The notes below the pieces were generated by a model. It did not search any database and was not told where the DNA came from. It saw nothing but the letters and a program-made list of their open reading frames with translations. The position numbers and the translations under genes were made by a program. A stretch of DNA of 64,000 bases from Paracentrotus lividus (Eukaryota; Echinodermata; Echinoidea; Camarodonta; Echinidae), in the NCBI GenBank assembly GCA_940671915.1, contig CALNVZ010002340.1, forward strand, positions 1 to 64,000, in the 5' to 3' direction. Positions 11,676 to 23,002 of the stretch are shown here, one piece after another (the stretch's first letter is position 1; every line of letters begins with the position of its first letter).

Positions 11676-12069
11676 GTTGAATTAATATGAGTCAAATAAT
11701 GAAGAGAAATCCAAAACAAACGCAGTTGGAAGCTAACTGTCAAAAGCTGACAATCACTAGCGCTCGAGATCCGACACCAGCGAAGCGTTCAAGGAAAATT
11801 TTGGATCGCCAAGGACTGAGAAAGGCTCCACAGAATAAGAAAATCCGTGCACACAAAATAATAGAGCAAGACGAAATGAAGCAAAATGCTGTACTCTTAG
11901 GCCCAACAGGGAAGCGTTCAAATAAATATTTGGGCTAGAAGAGCAGAAACCAGCGAAACGTTCACAAAAACAGAGAACAGAGCACTGAAAGTGGTAAATA
12001 TGGAAGGTAAATTTCACAAAACTTGAGTAAGTGGAGCCGGATGAAACAAATGAAGTTTAAAATTAATAA

Positions 12070-12230
12070 AATTGGAAACAAAACGTGAACAAAATTGAGT
12101 TCAAAAGAAGAAGATGCTTTTCCGATAGAAATCACGAACGAAGTGATGAAAAAGCAAGAGCATGCGCTAAGGGCGGACCAAATGCAACGTAACCCACGCC
12201 AATAAATTAAACTGGATGACAGCCCAAATG
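12070..12230. repeat. 161-bp direct repeat, copy 2
   Basis: Partner of 11382-11542. Confidence 0.85.
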
Positions 12231-12331
12231 TCTTGGGCAGTCTAGACAGGGCGTGGCATATGTAGTCTCGTCAAGAGTTCGATAAACTCTCGATTAACAC
12301 TTTTGGTGTTAAGAGCTATTATATATATATA

Positions 12332-13319
12332 CAGTGGTGACCAAAATTATTAAAACACCTGAACCTACCCAAAGTCTATGGGATTATCAATGCCCTGGTT
12401 CATTTGCCGAAATCAGATTAAAGATATATGTTGTGTTCCATGAGCTTTCATGACTTTTTAGCATACGGTCTCACGTATATGTTGATACAAAATTTATATA
12501 GTTTCGACCATCTGGTAATGCGCATCATTAAAAATAGTTGCGCTATGCGCTTTTGGTTTCCCCATAGACTTGTGTATTCAACATGTAGGCCAAATGCAAA
12601 AAGGGTAAAATGCCAGTTACATATGCCGATTGCTCAAAAAGTATTTGAGGTAGAAGTATGAAACTTAGCAGGCTTATTTATTCTAATATACCTCAAATAC
12701 ATGCTAAGTTTCAGAAAATTTGGTCCAATGGGGAGTGTGGATTCGCCCCCAACCTTGGGGTGAGATGACCAAAATAACCATGCCCATTGAAGGTTAAGAC
12801 TATTTTTATTTAATGAAGACACTCCTTGTAATTTTTTTTTTGTTATGAAATGTCATGAGCAATTTAAATATGTTGAAATATTAACGGTCAGAGAAAAAAG
12901 GGGACTTCAATGGGTGCTCTAAATTAAAAATTTGAGGCCCCTCAAAATTCCCACAGAACATGTTACTAATTCATCCTCTCGTATTGTGAATGATGTTTTA
13001 GACATTCTCATGAAATTTCCTTTCAGAAAATGTATACTTTTGTAAGGAGAGACTTGATATTTTTAACGTTATGAAACTTTGATCCTGATATGGGCAAGAT
13101 TTTTTAGATTTTACAATAGCATGAATAGGTAGCGTAACACAAAAAAGGCCATTTGGGGGCGAGTTCCAAACGCATGACTATGTTATTTAGTTTTTAAAGT
13201 ATAATAGTGACTTTTGTAGACATTCCAGGCATTTTAAAGGTATTTAAATGGTAAAGTGAATGAAAACAACTGAAATCATTTAAATTTATTTGGTGTTCTA
13301 ATAATTTTGGCCACCACTG
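12332..13319. mobile_element. Tc1/mariner-type element, non-autonomous, TA target
   Basis: The left end CAGTGGTGACCAAAATTATT and the right end read as CAGTGGTGGCCAAAATTATT form inverted repeats of about 28 bp. They are flanked by TA at 12330-12331 and 13320-13321, the Tc1/mariner signature. The 988-bp body has no recognisable DDE transposase, and full Tc1 elements are about 1.6 kb, so this is probably an internally deleted relic. The left TA lies in a short TA run. Confidence 0.85.
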
Positions 13320-13399
13320 TATAAACCATGATAAATAAAAGTAAATCATACAAACAAAATCAGGCATCACCTTCATATCTTATATAATGTATAAACAAT

Positions 13400-13462
13400 G
13401 TTTCTACATAATGTTCTTGTTTGTTATGATTTTCTTTTCAGAAATCCTGATGAAGGCAAATT
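13400..13462 (+). mobile_element. Left fragment of a Penelope-like pLTR
   Basis: TTTTCAGAAATCCTGATGAAG resembles the Penelope-like terminal block at 24775-24795 (TTTTTAGATCCTGATGAAG). It is cut at GGCAAATT by element E2, and the sequence right of E3 resumes AGCCGAAAGCC. Inference: E2/E3 inserted into an older terminal repeat of this class. Confidence 0.45.
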
Positions 13463-13613
13463 ATTCCAGGCTGACAAAATAACAAACACAGTATTTGCGG
13501 TTATGTCGTGGCTTTATTGAAACTTTGTGATGGACGCTTAATTGCCAATTATCATTTGAGGTGTCAGAACAAAATATCACATAATATATATATAACATCA
13601 TCAACAGATATCA

Positions 13614-14188
13614 GCCTCCCCGCCTATGCAATCGAGTAAGGCCTAAATGTATATCATTCAATTTCATTTCATGTATGTGTAATTGCCCAGCAGGATAATT
13701 TATTTACGTTAACATTATACCATCCCCCCGCCTATGAAATCGAGTGAGACATAAAACCATGTTACCAGCCTGCCCGCCTCTGAAATCGAGTCAGGCCAAA
13801 ACGTATTAATAGCATATTATACCGTCTCCCCGCCTCTGAAATCGAGTGAGACATAAATCTATAATGTATCGACCTCCCCGCCTCTGAAATCGAGTGAGGC
13901 CTAAACATAGTATACCCTGCAATAACACAGAACAGATATAACACATTACATCAAATCATCATAAACCCATATACCAGCCTCGCCGCCTGTAAGATTAGGT
14001 GAGGCGTAACATTAAAACGTGACACCCTAATTTACTTCCGCTTTACAGAGTTTGAGAATTAATATGTAGGTACAACTAGGTCCGCCCGCATTCAAATCGA
14101 ATCGGGCCGGAAACCTATGAATTGACATGCGAACAAATTCAACTAAATATATATGGCACCCCCTCGCCTGTAAAAATCGAGTGGGGTC
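13614..14188 (+). repeat. Hairpin repeat cluster in E2 (8 units)
   Basis: Units at 13614-13643, 13721-13750, 13768-13797, 13824-13852, 13872-13901, 13977-14005, 14078-14108 and 14157-14188. Each has a constant core like CCCGCCTCTGAAATCGAGT between two short arms. The arms change together: GCCTG/CAGGC, GTCTC/GAGAC, GCCTC/GAGGC, GGTCCG/CGGGCC, ACCCC/GGGGT. Unit 2 pairs poorly. The units are separated by 15-75 bp of AT-rich DNA. Confidence 0.75.
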
Positions 14189-14236
14189 AAAAATTATCAG
14201 ATGACAAGTGATCACTAGACTTGAACACGACCATGC

Positions 14237-15737
14237 CATTATTCCACAGCTTGAACTCTGAAACCACGCATTTATTTCAGCGTACATGTACATATTACGG
14301 TCCATCTAAAACGGGGGTAAACCAACCAATTTTTGGAAATTCCCCTATCACACTTTGTGCACGACGTAAATATATAAATCAGTGTGTGACTTTGCCAATT
14401 AATTTGACCACACTGTATTCAATTTATAAAATCATATCCATCAAAGGATCACATACATCAGTATTATTTCATGTACTGATTATCTATCGTCTCTATTGCC
14501 ATAATGCTCATATTTAATTGCTTATAATTATCCCATATGGCAAATCGAGACAATTTAATCAAACAAGACACGGTTGACTCCCGTCACTCAACCCTGAAAT
14601 ATTTATCAAGCCATAAAAACAAGCCTTTTAGCCTTGTACACCCAGTACAAACCAGTCCATTCCTTTTTTTTTTAACGAACTGGAGCTCTACTAGCACGAA
14701 TTTTTCGTACGTAAGACAGATTGGATAACATTGAAACTCTCCACATTTATGAAGGTAGCCATGAGTATAAAATTAGCATTATTATACCAAAAATCATTTT
14801 GCCCCGTCCCCGTCCGATAAAACATTATCGGATCTATTTCCCTAACCCAGCCCCTGCCCGGGGTAAAAAACCAGCTTGGACCCGACAGGGCCCAAAGTTC
14901 TGGAAAACCCTTGGCCTAACACCAACCCACCCTTAAATCCAATCATTATTTCTCTCACAATATATTCGACTGAATCAATTTCCATTACAGCTTATATATA
15001 GAAATTACAATTATACTATTCATTTAACTTCAATTCCAATATCACAATGTAATAGTAAGCGCTATATCAAACGCCTTATGTGAAGCGCATACAAAAGGTG
15101 AGTATATCAGCACTATTATGCATCGTTTCCAATGATATATATATCTGCAAAACTCTCTTCTGGTCTTTGAAAACACAATGTATTGCTTTCATTACCCAAT
15201 GGCTATAAACGCAAAATAAACGTACCAGATATCTCTTTTTATCCCATACACCCTAGCAATAGTGCTAGAGTTTCATGAAGACCAGTGCCAATCATTATCA
15301 AAGCGATTACATTATATATCATAATATCCCGTTAATACATTCCAACTGCCATCCCGCACTTACAGTGCATATTTCCACTCCTGAGAGAATTAAAAACTGG
15401 TCTTCGAATAGACCCATAATCAACACATTAGTTAGCTTCCGCATGCTACGAAATATTAATTGTAGCACCTTTGCAAGGTAACTCTTTGAAGCTAAATTAT
15501 CTGTACTCAAAGAACATAATCACATGCCATACCAAACCCACGACCTCAGCTGGTTAAATAATTCAACTACGACACCTCCTGCACCCAACTCTCCAATACC
15601 AACGTCAAATATTTCCGGACATCCGCTACTTCACATTAATCCTTTATTTCTGTATGTGCAATATAGCACCAATCGCTTCTTGCTTTAACCATCATACAGA
15701 AAACTCATTTTAAAGGTTGGAGATAATGGGAGGTGGT
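14237..15737. other. Middle of E2, specific to this copy
   Basis: No coding or known repeat recognised. It is not shared with E3. Confidence 0.4.
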
Positions 15738-16079
15738 GGGCAAATTTTTCACTCAAACATATAAGTGTCCTATCACAAGCAAACCACGACGAAGAATGAT
15801 GCATTATCAGCCGCTGTTTGTAAGCGTTGCAGAAATAAACGCGCACATTCCAATCCGCATAGACCACCTGTTTACGCAGGAAGCGTCAACAATGTGATAC
15901 AATACCCGCGTATGTTACATTCCGGGCGGCGCGCCAACGGTTCAATAGAACTGGGTCAACAATAAATGCGTACATTACATTCCTGGCGCCCCATCTCAAC
16001 ATGTAAACATGTTGATCAACCCACATTTTATCAGCCATTTAATAAACCATTTTAAATCGTCTTTAACTCTTTAAATTTC
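15738..16079 (-). repeat. Terminal segment shared by E2 and E3 (E2 copy)
   Basis: Almost identical to 21197-21530 apart from small indels. It contains the palindrome CATGTAAACATG and GC-rich blocks near GGCGCC. If the elements are transcribed on the minus strand, this is their 5' end and may be the promoter region. Confidence 0.7.
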
Positions 16080-16231
16080 ATTATTCCAGGCTGACAAAAT
16101 ACAAAACACAGTATTTGCGGTTATGTCGTGGCTTTATTGAAACTTTGTGATGGACGCTTAATTGCCAATTATCATTTGAGGTGTCAGAACAAAATATCAC
16201 ATAATATTATATATAACATCATCAACAGATA

Positions 16232-16806
16232 TCAGCCTCCCCGCCTATGCAATCGAGTAAGGCCTAAATGTATATCATTCAATTTCATTCATGTATGTGT
16301 TATTGCCCAGCAGGATAATTTATTTACGTTAACATTATACCATCCCCCCCTATGAAATCGAGTGAGACATAAAACCATGTTACCAGCCTGCCCGCCTCTG
16401 AAATCGAGTCAGCCAAAACGTAATTAATAGCATATATACCGTCTCCCCGCCTCTGAAATCGAGTGAGACATAAATCTATATGTATCGACCTCCCCGCCTC
16501 TGAAATCGAGTGAGGCCTAAACATAGTATACCCTGCCAATAACACAGAACAGATATAACACATTACATCAAATCATCATAAACCCATATACCAGCCTCGC
16601 CGCCGTAAGATCAGGTGAGGCGTAACATTAAAACGTGACACCCTAATTTACTTCCGCTTTACAGAGTTTGAGAATTAATATGTAGGTACAACTAGGTCCG
16701 CCCGCTTTCAAATCGAATTGGGCCGGAAACCTATGAATTGACATGCGAACAAATTCAACTAAATATATATGGCACCACCTCGCCTGTAAAAATCGAGTGG
16801 GGTCAA
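16232..16806 (+). repeat. Hairpin repeat cluster in E3, part shared with E2
   Basis: The same eight units as 13614-14188 with a few substitutions and 1-bp gaps. Confidence 0.7.
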
Positions 16807-16849
16807 AAATTATCAGATGACAAGTGATCACTAGACTTGACACGGCAAT

Positions 16850-17488
16850 GCAATAGATATTTGGTGGCCTAATTTAACAAATTACCGCCAAACGAGCATA
16901 TATTTATATATGATCGGCCGCCAAATAACTAATTCGTCACTTTCGTTCTAGAGACCATATTCATGAAACTAATTTACTTTATTTGCCTATTACTCCAAAA
17001 CTACCGCCATTGCAATTGGAGCAATCGATTCAATACATATCACCATTGAAACGCCAGTCTAGCATTCATAGCTAGACCATAGCTATAGACCAAAAGGGGG
17101 GGGGGGGGTAGGCCTACTATTGATTCGATATGAGGCACCATAGTCAAACACATTCCACAGTAGGTAACTAACCGTTAACAACATTGTTATAATTATCAAT
17201 ATAAATCCAAATATGACGTCACTATAACATTGAGCTTCACATACATGACATATAGTTCAGCAAACATCGAATCAAGATGAAAATATGCTGCTAAATTGGC
17301 CACAAATCCAACATTTGCCTCTTTCTCTTACCCCTACAGTGGGTTTTAATTATTACTTGCATAACAAAGAAAACCCATTCACCACCAGTATCAATGTTCT
17401 GGCTTACTTAAGAACTTCCAATTATCATTATAGGTGTCACAACATAACATTCGCACCTAATTGAATCCTTTGTAAACATATAGCCTGC
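16850..17488. other. E3 interior, nothing recognised
   Basis: Contains a G homopolymer at 17096-17108. No gene seen. Confidence 0.35.
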
Positions 17489-18282
17489 CAGCTCCCCGCC
17501 TATGCAATTCGGGTAAAGCCAATACCATTTGCTACATTTCCATAATAGCGTGCAATAAAGCTATCTATAAAACGTACGGGCCGCCCGCCTCTTGAAATCG
17601 AGTCAGCCCTAAAAGTATGATCACGTACAATCCCCCCGCCTTTGCCATCGAGTGAGACTTAAAGCTTTGTTCGTATGTACCACCCTCCTGCCTATAAAAC
17701 CGATACAAAGCTTAAAACATTATTTCCTATTACCGAAAGCATTACATAACGCGCTCCTATATGATTATATATCTATAACACACGCACATAATACATATAC
17801 ATATTATACACACATAATAATAATATTATTCATTGGCCCAATAATCTTTGTCTACAAATACATCGACAAACAAAATTGTTACGCACAATCCCCCGGCCTT
17901 TGCCATCGAGTGAGACCTAAAGCTTTGAACCACCTCCTGCCTATAAAACCGACACAGGCCTAAACATTTACATGTATTCGTATTGACCCGAGGTGTTACA
18001 TAAACACACTCCAACATATATACATATCTATCCATAACTATATAGGCCTACTGTATTACATCATTGCCCAATAACCTTGTGGACAATTTACCAAATACAT
18101 CGACGTAACCAAACGTCACATACAATCCCCCCGCCTTTGCCATCGAGTGAGACTTAAAGCTTTGTTCATATGCACCACCCTCCTGACTATGAAACCAAGA
18201 CAGGCCAAAACATACATCTCGTATTAGCCCAAGCTGTAAAGTGACACACCACATACGCATATCACACATGTATATATCCATA

Positions 18283-18330
<48 letters not shown>

Positions 18331-18483
18331 CTGGACCCAATAACTTTTGTGATAAGGCAATATTATCATATACATCGACAAAACCAAACCAATTTTCTGC
18401 CGAATTATGATCGTTTTGCTAACTACCGCTTGGCAACCATCAACCAAAACTCGGCCTCCTCGCCTCTGAAATCGAGTGAAGCC
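17489..18483 (+). repeat. Further hairpin repeats in E3 (9 units)
   Basis: Units near 17489, 17578, 17631, 17681, 17888, 17935, 18125, 18177 and 18453. Three keep a pairable stem (for example GGGCCG/CAGCCC at 17578 and GGCCTC/GAAGCC at 18453). Others keep only the core with CTTTGCCATCGAGTGAGAC or CTATAAAACCGA variants and look like a derived sub-array with a period of about 240 bp. A (TA)n run sits at 18286-18328. Confidence 0.6.
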
Positions 18484-19376
18484 TTGACATAGATTTTATA
18501 TTGACTCGGAAAGCTTTGCCTGAAAAACACTATGCCATGTACTTTAGCAAAACACGAATACAATTTTCAACAATCATTGCTGCTAGGGTAATAGGAAAAT
18601 CATGCATCAAACCAGCAAGTTCCCAATTATTAGACCAAACCTCTATGGACTGCTTAATAAGGTTTACCTATTTGACAATGGGGATTCAGAGAGGCAACCA
18701 GATTACCCCAATTTGAATGCTGACGCAATGATTAAAAATATGTTTCTATACCATTTGGCCAACGAAAAACATTACGCCTTAATAATTTGACGTACGAATT
18801 TCAAGCACATAGCCGAAAACATGATCACATTGCCAATTTGCTGCACCAGTGACCAATTCATAGGCCCTTAACAGATTCTTTCATAAAAGGGGGGTCATAT
18901 GACCTTCCATAGCTAGCCAAATCGAAGCCTACAATACCACTACACCATTGGTGTTACACACTTAACGCGAGTCCTAAGTCGCTCAAAATAAAACTCCGCC
19001 ACAACTTTGCCTTTCAAACACATGCCATGTAGCTGACAGCTACTAGTAATCGATTGACAGCATAACTAAAACGTATGCCAATTTCATAAACATATGTACC
19101 ACATTTCCCTGTAGGCCCATTAGGCCTAGTAAAATCAACGAATTTAAGCGCTGATCCTCCTTAACGAAGGTACACGTAATTGGGAGTTACATGCAATATG
19201 TTTGGTATAAATAAAGCACCTGTTATACTACAATGCCAACAATAAACGCTGAACATTGTTATGTAAAATACTCCGCTGAAAATCTTTGAAAGGCAAGACA
19301 TAACGCCACTTATAAGGCACACAATTATAGCCATTCATAATTAATTAGTTTTTCCAATCGTATTAAACCTTTGTGG
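18484..19376. other. E3 interior, nothing recognised
   Basis: No gene or known repeat seen. Confidence 0.35.
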
Positions 19377-20109
19377 TTAATGCATTTCAACATGTTTTGT
19401 TTCACGTGGCGTTCTGAGATTATCCAAATTACATTTATTTTTTAGGACAGCACTCCCATAAATCTGACAGAAGATGATCGAGTGAGACATAGGCTCTTTT
19501 ACAGATTCACAATAGCGATGTGTGTGTTTTACTTCCTTGCTTAATTCCGTGTCTCCAAACTTGCTAGCAAGTGCTTGCTGTCCTGTAGGCTCTACCATTC
19601 GGCACCACATTAAAGGGATGTGCCGCTTCCTAATCATATTTTTGACGCCAGGCATGCCAGGCAAGCTCAAGCATGGCGGTTCATCTCGACAGCTTTCTGT
19701 CCAACTTGCTCTAAACATATGCGTTCACCTCTACGTACTTCCAATATACGTTTCAGCCTGGACTCCTCCTGTAAACGGCTCCCTCAGAACTTGGCTCCAC
19801 TCGAGCACAAACTACTGGCACTGTAGTAGCAAGGCATCCCGGCAGACTTGCTTCACTGTGCTATACGATCTATCAATGATATGCGCCCATAAACCTCCTC
19901 TAATCCACGGCCAGGCTTCCACTAGGCTTAGCCGAACTAGCACTCCACTGGTGCTCTGGGTTCTCCAAACCAATGATGGCTCTGATCACTGCATGGTTCT
20001 GCAAAGAAACAAAAAAGACACCTGGGCGCAATTCTGAGTTCGAAAGAATATCATTGAATTTGTCTTGCATTGCTTTAAAATGATTGTCAACAATTCCAGC
20101 CAATGCCAT
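19377..20109 (-). other. Possible coding remnants of E3
   Basis: Two minus-strand frames (20109-19900 and 19718-19377), with composition more like protein than their surroundings (for example GIVDNHFKAMQDKFNDILSN), suggest a once-coding segment downstream of the start near 21013. There is also an overlapping plus-strand frame (19522-20037). None is recognised, and they may be chance frames. Confidence 0.25.
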
Positions 20110-21196
20110 AATTGACTCATTACAAAATATGCACTCACAAAGTAAGGCTCCATACTAGGTCACAGTTTTGCAAGCCTCTGCCAAGTTACGTATTTTCTTT
20201 CTTTTATTCATTTATCCATACATTTTATGTTAAATCCTTAACATACCAACTTTATCCATCAAATGCCCTTAAAGGCAATATTTTTTAATGCCATAATGCC
20301 AAATTAAAGGCCATTTCTTCCAAAGTGCCTAGGCCTACCCATAAGGCAAAGGATTCATAAGGTTTTTAGATATGGGCTAGAGCAAAAGTTAGCCCGAAAT
20401 ATTCACTCGAATATGGTCTAGTGTTATTCAATTGCCTAAATGTAGGTAACAAGTTTCCATCTAGACCTGTATTGACTGCAGCCATTGTGCCGAGTCGAAA
20501 GCCAACGTGGCGTGGGACTACATAATGTATCGTAACTCGAGACTTTCAATCTCTTTCACTCCAATTTCCAACTGTTCTTTCCTACGATCATGCACATTGT
20601 AGTCCAAGCTTCCCAAAACAATCCAATGAATTTAACATTATCATTGAACTCATGGTAAATAGAACCCACCATAATCTTTTGGCATAGGCCTACATGTCAA
20701 TCTAAATTGACAAATAGCAAATACCTTGCTTAATATTTGGCCAAGTGAGCTGCAATTATTCACTTCCAATGAATTTCAGAATCATTCAGTACATTAGGCC
20801 TATATATAGCCTAAATATCTAATTGTTTTAGATAGCGCTTAACACCTAGGAGGTCAATCATCTTCTAATGATAATTTACTTTGAGACAGTTAGCTTACTG
20901 GAACAAAGCGTTACTTAACACTTTGTAACTACTAAAATGAACAAAAGGAAATGACTACGACCTGCCATAAGCAGCTTGAACTCGTCTTTCTCGTATTTTC
21001 CTCCGGCATCTGGAAGCTAACGTGTGTGAAATACTGGTGTGTAGAGCCTCACACTGAAGCACTATAATCCAGTCTCACCAGGTACCATTTATTGTTTATC
21101 CCAGTGATATAAATCCCAGTCCACACCAAATACATGCACAACCACCAGGTAGCCACCTAATATCCATATTTCCAGCGCTATCATTCCGAAAACACT
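20110..21196. other. E3 interior with possible minus-strand start near 21013
   Basis: ATG near 21013 reads MPEENTRKTSSSCLWQ followed by a GT. Its basic, Ser-rich character recalls the E1 start at 11675. Otherwise nothing recognised. Confidence 0.25.
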
Positions 21197-21530
21197 TCCA
21201 AATTTTTCACTCAAACATATAAGTGTCCTATCACAAGCAACCACGACGAAGAATGATGCATTATCAGCCGCTGTTTGTAAGCGTTGCAGAAATAAACCGC
21301 ACATTCCAATCCGCATTGACCACCTGTTTACGCAGGAAGCGTCAACAATGTGATACAATACCGCGTATGTTACTTCCGGGCGCTGCCAACGGTTCAATAG
21401 AACTGGGTCAACAATAAATGCGTACATTACATTCCTGGCGCCCCATCTCAACATGTAAACATGTTGATCAACCCACATTTTATCAGCCATTTAATAAACC
21501 ATTCTAAATCGTCTTGACTCTTTAAATTTC
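21197..21530 (-). repeat. Terminal segment shared by E2 and E3 (E3 copy)
   Basis: Partner of 15738-16079. Confidence 0.7.
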
Positions 21531-21596
21531 ATTAGCCGAAAGCCGACAGATTCAAAGTTCATCAACGTCTAAGCTTGTCCTAGACTTTTTATTCAT

Positions 21597-21626
21597 AACA
21601 CATACACACACACACACACACACACC

Positions 21627-21676
<50 letters not shown>
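21597..21676. repeat. (CA)n followed by (TA)n microsatellite
   Basis: Compound dinucleotide run. A second interrupted TA run lies at 21879-21948. Confidence 0.9.
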
Positions 21677-21683
<7 letters not shown>

Positions 21684-22004
21684 GTGAAATGATTGACAAA
21701 CACAAACAACCTTGGCAATTCCCCTTTTTTTAAGGCTTTGCAGTTCAAATGCAGTGACCTGGGTTTTGACTCCCGGCGGAGGCAATTTTGCAACCTGAAA
21801 TTCAAAATGGACGACAGCTCTGGGGGTCATTGGGTCAAGCTACGTCACAAAAATCCTCTATACACCAATTCGTTTCGCTATATATATATATATATTATTA
21901 TATATATATATATATATATAATTATATATATATTATATATATATATAAATGTGATCAGACTTGATGATTTACGGTATATTGCGTTTCTCTCCTTCATAAT
22001 TAAA
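21677..22004. other. Spacer, nothing recognised
   Basis: Single-copy-looking DNA between two TA-rich runs. No gene. Confidence 0.35.
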
Positions 22005-22139
22005 ATATAGTTGAGATCCGAAGTGAAGATAAGAAAGGCCGTAGCAAGATTTTTACCAAGTAATCAAACTTTCGGGCAAATGTCCTTCATCAAGATCTAA
22101 AAAGAACATATTTAAATGAACAAACATTTGCTTCAACAA

Positions 22140-22920
22140 ACTACAGTCACACCTCACACGTCGTCATTACAACACAAAGATGGTGTCTAAACAGATACAA
22201 AGAGGCACCACCATACCTTGGGATCAACTTCTTACCAAAAAGAAGAAAGAGACATCTACAAATGTGCACTTTTCAGTCACATACACTCCAGGCACATCAA
22301 ACATACCTTGTATCATCAACAAACACTATCCACTTATTGCACAAAGTGACACATTGCAAACCATCTTCCACAGAGCTCCTTTGACATCTTTCCGCCAAAA
22401 GTAGATCCTTACGCGACCTTCTTGTCAACGCCAAAACACCTCAGATAGAGACAGACGAGACACGCACTTCTTCCACAGTCATTCCTTCACTAGGATTCTA
22501 CAAATGTGAAGCTCAAAAATGTTCACTACATCATCACATTCAAGAAACAACCACCTTCACAAGCACTGTCACGGGACAGAAGTTGAAGATATATATCGCA
22601 TAAATTGCAAATCGTCGTGGGTTACCTACCTCCTAACATGCACCAAATGTAGGATGCAGTATGTTGGAAAAACAGAGACAACATTATATACACGCCTCAA
22701 CAACACAAGATCAGAAGTAAGCAACCACAGCAAAAACAAACCCAATAGTAAAATCCTTCCAAACACCATACATTTTAATCTCCCATTTTAATCTCAACAT
22801 TATCGGCATCGAACAAATCAAAAATAAACATCACGAAACCATCATGACAAGAGAATCCCATTGGATGCACAAATTACAGACATTAAGACCACGTGGTATA
22901 AATGCTGACCAATAAACGAC
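22140..22920 (+). pseudogene. Penelope-like RT thumb/linker and GIY-YIG endonuclease remnant
   Basis: A frame at 22180-22404 contains SVTYTPGTSNIPCIINKHYP and TIFHRAPLTSFRQK, matching the RT-thumb/linker pattern of the family (ITYSP, I.KHW, F..PP...FRR). A second frame at 22519-22791 contains VTYLLTCTKCRMQYVGKTET, with Y-LL and YVGKT corresponding to the GIY-YIG core (..VYLI.C..C..QYVGET), and TLYTRLNNTRSEV for the following Arg helix. Past that frame the family-typical tail W..KLQTLRPRGIN can still be read. Coding lies in more than one frame, so it is not functional. Native function: target nicking and reverse transcription of the element RNA. Confidence 0.8.
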
Positions 22921-23002
22921 TCCCTTTACCCTCGAGTGCGATCAACCATCACATACTTTCTTTTATACTTGACCTCACTTCACGCTCTAACTCACCTCTG
23001 TA

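Larger units (their letters stand above)
10377..12300 (-). mobile_element. Unclassified element E1, minus strand, related to E2/E3
   Basis: The plus-strand left edge (ACTCCAGACAAATAAATAAC, then CACAG, TGCGGTTTTC, CGTG, TTTAATAAA) aligns block by block with the starts of E2 (13463) and E3 (16083). Read on the minus strand this edge would be a 3' end, with AATAAA about 40 bases before the terminus. A basic, Ser/Thr-rich frame starts on the minus strand at 11675. A 161-bp direct repeat lies on both sides of it. A single G homopolymer is at 11243-11266. I cannot place the family; a retroelement is possible. Right boundary uncertain. Confidence 0.45.
13463..16079 (-). mobile_element. Unclassified element E2 (2.6 kb), head to tail with E3
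   Basis: Begins ATTCCAGGCTGAC and ends TTTAAATTTC. Its first 770 bp (13463-14236) and last 340 bp (15738-16079) are near-identical to the first and last parts of E3, while the middle differs. ATT stands at the left edge (13460-13462), between the two elements (16080-16082) and at the right edge of E3 (21531-21533), as a 3-bp target duplication would. No inverted ends are visible. On the minus strand the 13.5-kb edge carries AATAAA and looks like a 3' end. Eight hairpin repeats lie at 13614-14188. No protein was recognised. Confidence 0.6.
16083..21530 (-). mobile_element. Unclassified element E3 (5.4 kb)
   Basis: A longer sibling of E2 with the same first 770 and last 340 bp, the same ATT junctions and additional internal sequence. 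It holds about 17 hairpin repeats (eight shared with E2 at 16232-16806, nine more at 17489-18483), a TA microsatellite and minus-strand frames at 19377-20109. No RT, transposase, helicase or recombinase motif was recognised. Head-to-tail copies at one site without inverted ends would fit an element integrating by recombinase or rolling circle, but that is conjecture. Confidence 0.6.

Noticed and set aside
16324-16843. Minus-strand frames with repeated SISEAG and FDLKAGG phrases
   Set aside because: The repetition is the translation of the hairpin repeats, not a protein repeat under selection.
13614-18483. CRISPR array
   Set aside because: Repeats are irregularly spaced with variable arms, in eukaryotic mobile DNA and without cas genes.
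19522-20037. 171-codon plus-strand frame
   Set aside because: Cys/Ser/His-rich without any motif; the opposite strand is equally open, so coding is unproven.
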